This document shows, piece after piece, positions 20,958-33,416 of a stretch of 64,000 nt of DNA. Origin of the DNA: Punica granatum (Eukaryota; Streptophyta; Magnoliopsida; Myrtales; Lythraceae); assembly GCF_007655135.1 (NCBI RefSeq), contig NC_045134.1, positions 10,250,982-10,314,981 on the forward strand. Reading direction: 5' to 3'. The translations under genes were made by a program, and so were the position numbers. The first letter of the stretch is position 1. Each line of letters opens with the position of its first letter. Under the pieces are notes generated by a model. That model searched no databases, was not told the origin of the DNA, and saw only the letters and a list, made by a program, of their open reading frames with translations.

Positions 20958-23591
20958 GCAGATAAACAAAAAATAACCATTAATATTATTATCCTGATTA
21001 GTCATTTAATTATTAATCTAATGACTTATATGTCAGTCCATTAGTTCCTTTGAGATCGCGAATTGGGGTGCGTGCTTCACTCACTGAATAAACCTAGCTT
21101 GTATCATTTTTATTTTGGATTGAACTTCATCTGGAGACTTCTTAAAAGGGATTAAGTTGCAGAGGTCAATCGGATATAGTATCACGTACGTTATCACTGT
21201 GTGCCGAGTAATTGTTGATGAGTTTCTTTGTTAAATAGTCAAATTTTTGTTATATTATAGAAAAGTTATTATTTTTCAACACGGGAAGGCACTTACTAAA
21301 GAATAAAAAGCCTATTCTTTAATAAGATAATTATTATTTTCTAAGAAACTTATTAGTTTGAATACATAAGATTTTTTTTAGTGTAAACTCTGATATCTGA
21401 AAGTCTAAATGAGCCCCGACTAATACAGTTGAATCAGGTCAAGCCCATTAAAGGATAAAACTGTCACAACGTGAATTTTCGTAAGAGTCTTATTATTTTT
21501 AGGGCATCTTTGAAATTGACTCCAATTTTAAGGATTTTTAGAACAGTAGACGCACTCTTTTACTTTTTATTATAGCATTAAAAAGTTTCTTCACAATTAC
21601 TTTTACAAGAAGTGTTTTTTTTTTCTTTTTCCTCCTCTTTCAGTGCAACGGTAAAAGCATTTTCCTCATATTTCTTATGGCTGCTCCTTTTGACATATTC
21701 CACGCAGATCATCTATATTGACCCTAGAATATTCAAATAAAATATGAATTTAAGAGTATAAGGAGAGCAAACAAGTGAATGCCTTGGACGACAATTTATT
21801 CCATGCTGGAAGTCAACTTTTTTCAATATAGTTTTGATGGTTTTAATAGTAGAACATCCAGATCATACGTTGCATTTTGATATCATGGACAGCTTGTCAA
21901 TATTTTCGCTTCCAGTTAATTATGCTATTTATTGTTTTCATATATAATTAGTGGTAATATTTCCTATATTCTTATTCACTAGCCCTTAAATATTAATTAT
22001 GCTATTTATTGTTTTCATATATAATTGGCAATATTATTTCCTATATTCTTATTCAGTAGATCTTAAGTATTAATTATGCTATTTTCCTGTATTGGAATAT
22101 ATTAAAGCCAATATGAAATGCATTTACAACATCTATATATAATATATAACTGCTGGTTCATGCACCGTTGTATGCCATTTGTTCAAAAAATTAAAATGGG
22201 AGCTCCTCATTCACCGACTTTTTATCTTACAAAATGTAATAAATTCAACATAAATTCCACCAAAAGTTATTTATTAGTACAAGTAAATAAAATACACAGG
22301 TTGACGTTCTTATTTTATAAATTTTTATCTCAATTTTATAATAAAAACTGAACACTTACTTTTTAAAAAATAATTAGTGAGTAATAGTAAAATAAATCTA
22401 TTCTAATAGTGAAAATAAAAGATGAATTTCAAATTTAAAAATGTGAGAAAGTTTCAAGTTAGAATGTTTGTTATGAAAAGTAATTGTATGTTTTCAAGTT
22501 AATTAATACTAAAGCAATAGAAATAAGAATAGATTAATTTAAAAAAGAGTTAAACTTCATAACTATTGAGAAATATTAAAAGTATTAGACAAGTATATTA
22601 AAATGAAAATTTTAAAATGTTTTTTCCTTTGAATTAGCAGAATATTAGATTATATACACACATGCACACACATTATAACGACAATGACCATAAAAATTTA
22701 ATGTGAGAAAATATATTTTAAAAATTTAAAATCAAAATTCATTTAATTAAAATAGATTTTGTTTAGGCAAAATCTAAAAATTACTCCAGATGATTTAACC
22801 TTTCATTATTAACTTTCAATTCAATTTAAGAATAATGAATGAATGAAACATATGAACCGGTAAAACAATTAAATATGAGTAAAGATACAATGCCTATCGA
22901 TTCTTACCCCAAGAAAATAATTTCACCCAAAAATATATATAAAAAATTCTAAACAACTATTTTATTTTCTCAAGAGAATAACATGTTCGACGTCAAAAAT
23001 TGATACTAAATATTAGGGGATAATATATATATAGCTATCAACGAAAAGATTTGCATTAATTTATACATTATATTATATATTCTAAAATTATTTTTTTATA
23101 ATTTATTTATATGCAAGTAACAAAAGATACTTATTCATTACTTATCCCAATATTTGAAATATCAAACAATGTATACCTTATACATTTAATATATTTCTGA
23201 TTTCTAAAAAAAAACTCTCTCTGAAGATAATAATTTTTGTTATAAATTGTCTATGAAACTAAATAATATGATTTTCTTTTTCTTCAATCCTTAACTTGAT
23301 AAGCGTAATAAATTTTGTCTTTTGACTTTATTATCTTTGTTATAGCTAGTAAAGATATATAAATACTTCCTATGATCTATTTAGCATAAATATTACTATT
23401 TTATGAATGGAGAACTTTGTTAAAATTAATGTAAAATTATTAGTCTGCCTTTTTCGGCTTTCTTGATACCATGAGCATAGTATGATATGAGGGTGATCAA
23501 TTTGAAAATAATCTACCTTTATCTATATGATATATAATGTAGTCTACCTTTATTTGTATAGATAGCGTAAATTTTTAAAATAAAAATTAGT
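20958..23591. other. AT-rich intergenic DNA
   Basis: There is no recognisable gene. It contains a 77-bp tandem duplication (21916-22080), listed separately. The open frame at 22118-22351 is short, low-complexity and without family resemblance. Confidence 0.65.
21916..22080. repeat. 77-bp tandem duplication, two and a part copies
   Basis: 'ttaattatgctatttattg' starts at 21916, 21993 and (truncated) 22070, a period of 77 bases. The rest of the unit, including 'atttcctatattcttattca', is also repeated with few changes. Confidence 0.8.
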
Positions 23592-24264
23592 TGTTGTAGC
23601 GACAATAATACGAAAATAACCCAAAATCTAGGATTCCTAGCACGAGCAAGCCAAGCAACAAAGTCGAGTAGAGAAATGGAAGAGAATCAAGAGACTGAGA
23701 TTTACGTGGTAAAACCCGAAGTGGGAAACAACCACAGTGCCAGAGCACGGAGAAATTCATTAGAAGATTGCAAAATTACAAGTGTATACACTCTTGATCA
23801 CTCAAAGAACCCAAAAGTCCCAAATTGCGAAAACCCTAATCCTCGCTTCCCTTTTCTCTCTCAAAGATGCATAAATATGGTCTTTTGTCATTATGCTTAC
23901 AAGGGAAATCCAAAGAGATATAAAGGAGTCCTAAACCGGGTCAAAGGAGGTGAACCAAGTCAATTCGAGTGGAAAAACACAATGAAAGCCGAGTCGGGTT
24001 ATGGATCGAGCTCGTCCATATTTCAACTGAGCTTTCAGACGATACTGTAGCATGTGCTGCGACTTTGTCAGAGAATTAGAAATTTTTCTCTAGGCGATAC
24101 TGTGGTGCGGTGCTGTAATACCAACAGAGGATTCCCTGAATTGTTGATCAGCTCCTCCAATCCCTCTGCATTATTTTCGTCGTTTTCTTTGTCGTTGTTT
24201 AAGTCTCCCGAGATTCCTGAATCTCCAAGTCTCCAAGGTCGAATGCGAGGCACTTTAATCAACA
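23592..24264 (-). mobile_element. Possible solo or truncated copia-type LTR
   Basis: The plus strand begins TGTTGTAGCGAC and can end in AATCAACA, i.e. TG...CA in either orientation. It contains 'gagatttacgtggtaaaacc', a phrase typical of copia LTRs (reverse complement CCACGTAAATCTC). At 23461-23471 the minus strand reads TGGTATCAAGA, resembling an initiator-Met primer site, although it is about 120 bases from the proposed edge. The 124-codon open frame at 23676-24050 falls inside and is probably not a gene. Flanking 5-mers (ttagt and gttgt) do not match, so the boundaries are uncertain. Confidence 0.35.
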
Positions 24265-27200
24265 GTTGTGATCAGATTAAACATGAGATTGTCATAAATG
24301 GACAATGGTTGATAATGTTTTAAGAAGTAATCAAATGAGAGATATCTTAAAAAAATTAATGATAAATTTTGCGTGCAGGATCATGGGCTAGTTTTAAGAA
24401 CAGCTAATCGTAAGTACCTAAAACATTTATCACATAACAGTTATCGCACATGCTAATAGTTAAAAATGGCTAGAATATCAAAACGTCACATGTTTATACA
24501 TATATTTAGGAACTTCAAACATGCATGTGGAGGTCAATGGCTTTGTTAGATTTAAATTTCAACAATTTCGCCTCCGATCACATGGGAAATTTCAAATGAT
24601 TAACGTCAGCTTGTTTCTGAAAATAATCAAATCAATACGGCATGTACCTGTACTGCATTATTATCATTATTATTATTATTTAAAGTGCTACCCGAAAGAA
24701 AAAAGTGGAACGCAATGCAGCTAAGACATCCCACTTTTGGTTAATTAACGCCAAAAAGGATGTCAGACTCTCTAGATGGCCATAACTTTGAGGCAGAGCC
24801 TTCAAGAAATGCTGCTTCTTATAAGGACCTCGTTTCTAATATAAAGTAAAATATATGGGTCTATGCGTAGTCTTCACAGAAGCCTATTGCAGTCAAAAAG
24901 TTCTCTTCAACCTTTTACATCTTTTGTAGAGTCACACTGTACCAAAATAATAAAAAAATAAAAATTATAATTTCAATTATAATAATTAATATTTTTTTTT
25001 GTACCATATGATATTTAAAAGTTCAATGGATCTCTACTAGCTAAGATGGAGTCGAGTCGGCACACTAAAAAATGAGACTCTCCTAGCATGAGTTCCTTTA
25101 TTCACATGAATCAAATCCATGACTTTATTTAAATAAAACAGTGAATCAAGTAATATTGGCCGAATAAAATAAATAATTAATTTCTTGGATAGAGAATCGT
25201 ATCTAGAAAAGCTATTTTCGTATCTAAATATCCCCGTGTTGCTGAGAAGAGGCTGGTGAGTGGCCATTGGGGCTCTGCCCCATGAATTCCCACCCACATG
25301 GGATATATATGTACCCATATATATGCACGACACTGCATGAAACGAAGAATTTCTTTTCCTTGACTTTCGAGAACCATCAGTCCACACTCACTCACCCACT
25401 AACTTAATTCCCTTATTAGTAATTAAAATACAATTATTTTTCAAGGTCCCGAAAGTGGAAAATTATATTCTTGAGCTAATCATATATTCTACAATGATTT
25501 CTTCTCTTTTTATCTCTTTTTTGTTTTACAGATTTTTGGACTTTAATATTCATAAAAAAAAAGGATTGTTGGACTTTAATAAAAGAAGATTATTGGACTT
25601 TAAGAGAAAATGGCACCGTCCACATATAGTCCACAACACGCAAGAATAATAATATTAGGGTTTATTTTGGGGGAAAAACGATTTTACTCTACTTGGTTAG
25701 CAATTTAGGTATGTGTTTTCAAATGACATTGCTTAACTCCAATTTTACCAAGGATCTTTCGCTCACTTAGAAAATTTAAAATTTTAATAAGAATAAAGTT
25801 AAAATAAAAAAGAAAGAAAGAAGAAAACCAGAAAGAGAGAACGATCGAGAGGGAGCAGCGGTAGTGCCCGGCGTTAGGGCCCTACCGCAGTTATTCTTTT
25901 TGTCTTTCTTTTTTCCTTTATTAATATATTTAAAATAATTTTTTTTTAAAATTAAATAAAATATTCTTCAACGAAAATATAATAAAAATTAAGAGTGATT
26001 ATAAACATAATTGTATATCTTAAAAATATATGCATAGATTTCTAAAATCTTTTGTTTTTAGTTTTATTTAAGAAATAGAGCAAAGATTATAGTATTGTTT
26101 CAAAATTAAATCTTAATGTAATTTAAAAAACTTGCACTAACATTTTAATATCAAGGAGTATCACGACAAGTTACAATATGTGCTTCTTTTGTCCTCATAA
26201 ATTTTCTTCATAAATTTTCTTGTCACCAACTCCTCTTTTCTCTCGACAGAATACTACAAAATATGCTGTTGTTTCAGCAACAATTCTTATTTTGTGTCTT
26301 CATCTCAACATGGATTAATTTAAATAATTCGGTGTGCTTATTCCTTTTAAATTATATCTCAAATTATTGTAAAATAATAAATTCATATTTGGAAGAATTT
26401 ATTCTTAAGTGGATCTTTTGACTCAAACTGAATTAGTCAGAATTCATTAAATTTCAAATTATCATAATTTAGACCGAAAATCACAGAGGGCAGAATTGCA
26501 TTAGATAACAAGACTCCAATTAAAAGGATTTTCTTAGAACAGAAAAGAAAAAAGAAAAAAGGAAACCTCTGATGTCTGTCATCTCTCCTTCTCTCTATCT
26601 CTCTCTCTCTATCTATCTCTCTATCTATCTATTCTTTTAAAGGGATTATTCCAACGTGGATTCTGTTTGCCCGAGCAAAACACACATCACTTCTCTCGAG
26701 AGATAGTACTTAGATTCTACTTTTCCCGTCCCCTTTCTTTTTTTTTCCCCCTATTGTTTTTAAATAAACATTTCATCACCACCCACTTCCAAAATTCTCT
26801 CAAAACTCACTTATAGAGAGACATCATCATTTTCCCCTACCATATTTTAACGCAATAAATACAACTTTATTTTAATTCCATATGCCACTTTATTTTGTAT
26901 TTTTTGCATGGGGATCGATTGGTTTGTTCTCTGTGAGCTAATATATGTAATGTAATGGCACCTTTCTTCAATAAATTATTATAAGCTTTTTCGTCTAGAC
27001 CCCACTCCCACTCTTCCCATCATCATTGCTCTTGAGGTGGTGGGGATGCATTTATATTGCTTTATTTAACTCTCTCTCTTTCCGTTGTTTCTTTTTTTTT
27101 TTTTTTTTTTTTCTCTCTGTTCCCCCGTTCTTCAATTGAAATAGGTAGGGTTGATAAAAAAATGTCACGAAGTGCAGTGGTATACATTTTCGTTTGATAA

Positions 27201-28788
27201 ATTAGATATTTTAAATTTAATTTTTGTAGTGAGATTTTTTGTTCTTCTTTATTAAGTTTTTATTTTCTTATACTAATCTTATGGATATCTTTTATAACTG
27301 GAAAAAAAGAAGAGAGAACTTGTATTATTAAAGAGTTCTTGATTGCGTCCATTAAGACTTTAGGATCATTAATTCTTAGAGCATATATATATTTTTGCTA
27401 ATGTATGAATGTGTATATGTTGAAATTTTTTACTGAAAAAATGCAAACATTGAAAAACCTAAGTGAATGAGTTCGTCTCGAGATATGACCTGATTCAGTG
27501 AAGTAACATTTGGTCTCGACCGAAACTAAAAGGCTGCGAGTCTAGTGTCACTTTAATAACATGTCTCTTGTCCTCTTAGTTTTTTCCATTCCTCTATCCT
27601 CTTTAAAACTTTATGGGCCTCTATTATAATAAAAAAAATAACAACCTCTGAAGAACTAAAATAAATAGAATCATGTGATCTACGTTTTTGTCTTAAACGT
27701 AACTCGAGTTGAAATTTTTTACTCTTATAGAAAGTGTGTTTTCATTTTTTAATTGTAGCCATCTTTTTGGATGGGGAAGGTTTGTTCTCTTCACAAGTGA
27801 TAGTACCAGGCTGACCCAAAGTAGATTTATGACCTAAAGTAGAATTATCTGAGAGGAAAATATGCTCGCAAAATTAGTTATGCGGTTGGACGAATTTGAA
27901 AATGTTAAATCCTGATATGGCGAGCTTGACGACATAGTGCCATGCCAGCATTATATTAATTGAAAATAGGTCGATGAACAATGGTAGTAACTGAAGATGT
28001 TTGGTCGAGGAAAATATACAATATTCTCTTGATTTTTCTAGAGTAAAATACGAAAGTTGTCTTGTTTGTGAGACGAAATAATGCGGATGATGTAAATTTT
28101 GTTTGGCTCATTTACACATATAAAAAATGTGATTCTTAGCAAGTTCCATAAAGAAACTCATTCACATAATGTTAGTTTAGCATACCTAGTAAGATATATA
28201 TCCCCTGATTCTCCAGATGTCTAGTTCTATATACATACAAAATTAAAAAACAAACCCTACCGAAAAAAATCTAATAATAAACAAGCCTTTATCTTGGTTT
28301 ATTAAATAATTAAACAATCCACCTCGTGAAATTATTAACCCTACACTTTCAACCAAATCATCATGTGGTGGTCATATAGAACTTGCAAAAATCTTCCGTC
28401 AATCACTTTTTTGCTCCATTAACTTGTAATGGAGGAATATTCAAGGCATTGAATTTTGGCTTTTTGACAATGAATGCTATAAATGCAAAATATGCCTGGA
28501 CTTTATCACTCATTATAACGCACAGATTGTTTGCGATATGATGCTTTACTTTTCTCTTGTAAAATTATTTACAACCCCAACTAAACATTGGTGGAATCAT
28601 TAGTTGATTAATTAATCAAAATCTTTAGATGGAGAAGGCCCTAATATTTGATTAACTGTATCATCAACTTGAAAACTTTTTGTCATACCTACCACAACAG
28701 AAAAAAATCTGTTATATATATAGTAAAAAAGAATTTATTACGCATTAAATATATATATTCTTTTTGTTGCAGGGGAAGTCCATGCATT
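24265..28788. other. AT-rich intergenic DNA with simple repeats
   Basis: There is no gene I can support. The stretch has a CT/CTAT-rich microsatellite at about 26586-26635 and a run of 21 T at 27092-27112, followed by CTCTCTGT. The pair of overlapping minus frames at 25037-25395 is not recognisable. A short GC-rich patch at about 25845-25885 is isolated in AT-rich DNA. Confidence 0.6.
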
Positions 28789-28920
28789 GGCCTAATATAA
28801 AAAAAAATAGAAATCAGAATAGTTGATAATCAAGGGGCATGGATAATTTCATCGGATATCGAACCTATAATCTCTTAGTTATCAGGTAAGAGCGTGCGTC
28901 ACAGCTCTACACTCTTAATG
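28789..28920 (-). mobile_element. tRNA-derived SINE, copy 1
   Basis: On the minus strand, a Pol III box B-like GGTTCGATATCC (near 28865-28854) follows a box A-like region around GTAGAGCTGTGACGC. The 3' part ends in an A/T-rich ATTTTTTTTTATATTAGG. The order and wording match the copy at 31757-31885. ATGCATT flanks both sides (28782-28788 and 28924-28930) as a possible short target duplication. Confidence 0.55.
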
Positions 28921-29774
28921 ATTATGCATTCAATATTTTGATGTAACTAATCAATTTTTTTTCTAAAATATTTTAATCCATTATAATTTTATTTTCAAAA
29001 AAAATGTTTCAAATAAAAGATTTTGAAACTTTTCTGGCTGAATTTCGATAGATATGGTTTAAGAAGACAGCTAGGATCTCAAAGTACTGCTTTAGTTGCA
29101 AAAACTGCAATGAAAAAGGTGTATCTCTTTGCTGCTATTGCTAAGTTAAGGCGTTCATTTTTTCAATTTCACATCTTACATACTTCACATCAATTGGTGG
29201 TAATTTTGTTGGATCGGTGATTTTACGGAAACAGTAAAATCAGTTGACGCTCTCCACTCAAAACGCGCCGACATGCCAGCTTTTCCCCTTTAATAAATAT
29301 GTAAATAGAATTTTTAAAACAAAAAAAATATGTGGGCCGCAAATGGCCCCCAAAATGGTCTTTCCCATTGGGAGAGAGAGGGACAATTTTTTCTTCAATT
29401 CACTGCGGGTGACGTGGCACCATGTGGGATCCCTTAAATGAGAAATGGTCTCCCTATTGCAAATGCTGGAATCCCTCACTCCCAAAAGTAGGAATGTCAT
29501 AAACATCAACAATGAATATATCTTCTTATTTTCCGAAATATAAATTGCTATTGTCATCTATGTAAAGCTATGAAGTGCCCCCAATTGTTTAATTTAAAAT
29601 ATTAGTCTTATTAGATACGATATAGTTCGTGTGGAATTAATTAAATGGAGGTAAACATGTACATGGCTTATCAAATTTATACTCTAATACCATATAAAAT
29701 TTTGAAATGTTTATAACTGTTTAATTTGAAAAATTAACCTTATTAGATATCATGTGATTTGTTTATTTGTTCTT

Positions 29775-29805
<31 letters not shown>

Positions 29806-31021
29806 ATGCCATAGGTTCATATTAGCGTAACTAGTGCTCTGATGGAGGAATATCAATCATGAGACGCTGATAGTGGTTGAGAAATAAAGAATTCCTGCAA
29901 AAAGTCTGAATTTGACATGTACCAAACCTCAGAAAGATCTGAATTATTTGACTAGAATTAAAATAATGAGTATATTCGGTTGATTGATTGCATCGTTAAC
30001 CTGTGTCAGTTGATTAAAAGGGTTACTTGGGCTTTTGTGAGATTCCCAGGCCCAACCAAATGACAAGCTTTTGAATGTTTTCCAGAGGCCCAAATCGTGA
30101 GGTTAAGCCTATCATCTGAACGATGAATTTAATTATTTAACTTGTTCTGTCATTCTCAAGACCGGTGGCGTAAATCGAGAAGAAACTAACCCCAGAAATA
30201 TTTTCACCAGTGATAGAACTGGAATTTGAATTTGATAGCGGTAATGACCCAGTTAAGATTTTTCTAATCCATTGGCTTAAAACTTTGATTAATAGAATGG
30301 ACGTGATTCAAAAGATATCTTGGTGGTGAAATTCAAGTTACAAATATGATAGGGCCCAGGAAGCAGCCCTTGAAAGCCCAGCCAAGTCCAAGAGCCCACA
30401 AAGGCCCATTGGCCGAATAAGCCCAGCAGTCGCGGATTATTTGAATGATATCCGGATACACTATAAAAAATAAAAATAAAAACAAAAAGTAAGGTCTTGT
30501 TTGGCTCTATTTCATAAAAAAGAGGTATGATAAAAAAAATCCTAAAAAATATTTCATAAACATTCCCCTCTGAATAACCTTACTGATATAGCCATACGAG
30601 GAAAAAAATCGGGGCCAACCCCACCTCCCATTCTTGGCCGGAACCTTGGAGCACGGATCGGGCTCGAAGATCGACAATTTCCTCACATGACAATGTATTT
30701 ATATATCAATTTGGCCTGGCAATTTTCTGGCAAAGACGATGCTCTGTGTGAAAACCAGCTGATATGATGCCTTTCTTGTAGCTATGAACAGGAACTTATG
30801 GCTGATGATGGAGTTGCATTGGACACGAGAAATAATTTCTTTCCTTTTGTTCTTGGATAGAAGAGGAAAATTGTTGGAGTACCTCTTGGGGAAAAGGAGG
30901 ATTATACGACCTAGCTAATGGAAAATATTAAGTCTATAATAATTGAGAAAAGGACAATGACTTACGCGTCACTGCCATGTTATGTGTGAATTACGTCAAT
31001 AGTTGTCCAGTATGTATATAA
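28921..31021. other. Intergenic DNA, no gene seen
   Basis: Open frames at 29023-29220, 29244-29441 and 29258-29557 overlap on both strands and resemble nothing. There is an (AT)n run at about 29786-29806. Several AGGCCCA/TGGGCC words occur at 30050-30430, but no adjoining gene is visible. Confidence 0.6.
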
Positions 31022-31545
31022 ACTAGTAGGGTTATCCGTGCAATACACTTGGAAATTAATAAATAAAATCATTCATAATAGATATATATGATAAAAAATA
31101 TATATTACTTACTTCGTAGTTAAATTCTATTTCAATTATACAATTATTATAAAGTATCTTAAAATTCAATACCCTTATTAAAAATACATGATTTATTCTT
31201 CGACCGACCCTTGTTATGCCATTATATTGATGCATCTTATCCATAATATTATTATATTATATTATTATTTTATGATATTATTGACTTCATGGTTAAGTAA
31301 TGTCTATATTTACATTAATTAAATATCATTTTAAAAAATAAAATAGAAACTCGAGAGTATAAAAAACGAACGTTTTTTTCGCGAGTACTTTCGAAATAAT
31401 TCCGGTTTATATATTTACATTAATTGATTTATTCCCAATTTTTAAAAAAATAAAAGACAAAGTTGAGAGTATGAAAAACAAACATACTATCTGCAAGAAC
31501 TTCCGAAATGCTTTCAGCTTATTTATTATTTATGTAGATTTAGAT
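31022..31545 (-). repeat. Helitron-like repeat, copy 1
   Basis: This stretch matches 56475-57540 over most of its length. On the minus strand the end reads ...GTGTATTGCACGG..ACCCTACTAG followed by T. That resembles a Helitron 3' end: a short hairpin, then CTAG before a T. An inner segment (about 31326-31415) is duplicated in tandem at about 31432-31520. No helicase is encoded. Helitron origin is a suggestion; the repeat itself is certain. Confidence 0.5.
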
Positions 31546-31756
31546 ATGTGTCACATCCTTCAACACATATGTCAATCGACTCAGTATTAATTATTCATAA
31601 TAATATGGGAAGAAAAATCCGATGCCTGGTCTTACGAAAACCATTAAGAAATTTTTTGCATTTTATACGGCATTGGTGACCTTGTTTTTAGTTATATTTT
31701 ATTGTGGACCACTAGTTACAATATTAATTTTTTCCGATTATTACAAAGGAAGGTTA

Positions 31757-31885
31757 CGAGTAATACCATGAAATTCTAATATAACTTAAAAAAAGGATAC
31801 GGATAATCTCAATACGAGAATTGAGCCTAAAACCTTTTAATTATTAGGTGAGGGTACTACGCTATACCATCTATCTTAATTCATG
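31757..31885 (-). mobile_element. tRNA-derived SINE, copy 2
   Basis: On the minus strand it carries 'GGTATAGCGTAGTACCCTCA', then a degenerate box B (GGCTCAATTCTC), then GAGATTATCCGTATCC and a TTTTTTT tract with TATATTAGAATTTC. This is the same arrangement as at 28789-28920, but more diverged at box B. It is a non-autonomous Pol III retroelement remnant. Confidence 0.5.
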
Positions 31886-32631
31886 CAATAATCTTTCCTA
31901 ACCTTCTCGGTTCATCACTATTACAAGTCCACCAATGGTGTAAGTCCCGCAATGTTGGATAGCCAATTATCAATACTGTTACAAATTAAAGAAGCTGATA
32001 TTATAGTCTTGCTCATATTCATATTCCCCGAATGTGCAATATTGGTATTACCATCTAGAAATTAATGTTACGTACTAAACCTCCTCCTTTTCTTTTCTAG
32101 TTTGATTTTATTACTATTATTTAATGAGTACACGGTAATCAGAGTAATAAGCAATATCCATTAATTTGTGTCAACATTAATAAAAGCAAATTGAGACGGA
32201 TCTATATATATATATATATAAACTTGACAACGGAACAATAATTATGATCATAACGGTAAATTTTATAATATTGTAGGGATGAAAGTGTCAATCTATATCT
32301 AATTAAAATTTGCATTAAATAGGTATTATATCTTAATAATTGAGCATTATTTTTAATTAATTTGTCACGACCCCATTAATGTATATCGTATATACATCTA
32401 TCTTTATAATATATAAACTTGACTCCACCCTAACAAATAGGGGCAAATAGTAAATATCTTATTAATTCATATGTTAATATATTATAACGAAATTGAATGG
32501 TAATAATTTATTATTACGAGTAATAATAATATAAGAGAAATGAGAAATTCAAGGTTCACTAGAAGAATTATTGAAATCAATCAATTTTTTATAAATTCAT
32601 GAACACTTAATTTATGAGAAAAAAATGCGTA
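31886..32631. other. Intergenic DNA, no gene seen
   Basis: AT-rich. It holds an (AT)n tract near 32202-32220. No frame, RNA gene or element end could be supported. Confidence 0.55.
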
Positions 32632-32934
32632 TAATATGTTTAGTTTTAGAGTTAAGTAGAGTTGAGTTTTGATTTTAATTGGGTTGTAATGATTGTGTTG
32701 TTGAATTATGAAAAAAGTGTAAAAAAGTAATGAATATTTGAGAGAAAATAATGACTGTGTTGTTGAATTGTTGAAAAAGTAATGGATAGTTGAGAGAATT
32801 TAGTATTAAAAATTGAATTGAATGGTTAAAAAATTGAAAAAAAAAGAAAAATAATAATTATGTTGTTGATTTTTGTTGTGTAGTGAGTAGAGTTAAAATT
32901 TTAAAAACTTGATTGTAAAACCAAACGGAGTGTA
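32632..32934. mobile_element. MITE, copy A
   Basis: It begins near 'gtttagttttagagttaag' and ends 'tgtaaaaccaaacggagtg', so the ends are imperfect inverted repeats of a GTTTGGTTTTA word. The body (for example 'agttgagagaatttagtatt') matches the reverse complement of 63068-63368. It is non-coding. Confidence 0.6.
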
Positions 32935-33416
32935 AAAGTTCAAAAGCTTAAGGGGTTTGTAATTACTAATCTTTTACCAAATAAAATTGACGATTTTGAC
33001 TTAACATAATTTTTTAAAATTATTTTATTAGAAATTTCATTGATGATTGAAACGATAATTATTTACATGAATCCTTACTTATAATTCTCGAATTAAATAT
33101 TTATCATAGTAATATAATATTTATCATATTTAAACTTTCTAATCTTTATCAATTATTATTTTCATACTTAATTTCTTATTATGAAATTCTTTGAATAAAA
33201 TCCGAACAACGCGCCAATTCAACAATCTAGTGATTATAAAAAGCAAACAAAAAAGTTAAAAGTATTATTTATCTAGCAAATTTAACTTATAGTGCGAGTC
33301 GACCTAATCACATAATGTTCTTTCCCTGTCTTATATGAATATGATATAATATAGACTTAAATATATTCAAAGATACAAAACAAAAGAAATTACCCAAGAG
33401 GGAGAAAAATACTTTT

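Noticed and set aside
27092..27112. Run of 21 T as a poly(A) tail of a retrocopy
   Set aside because: There is no processed gene or target duplication beside it. It sits in a CT-rich low-complexity zone.
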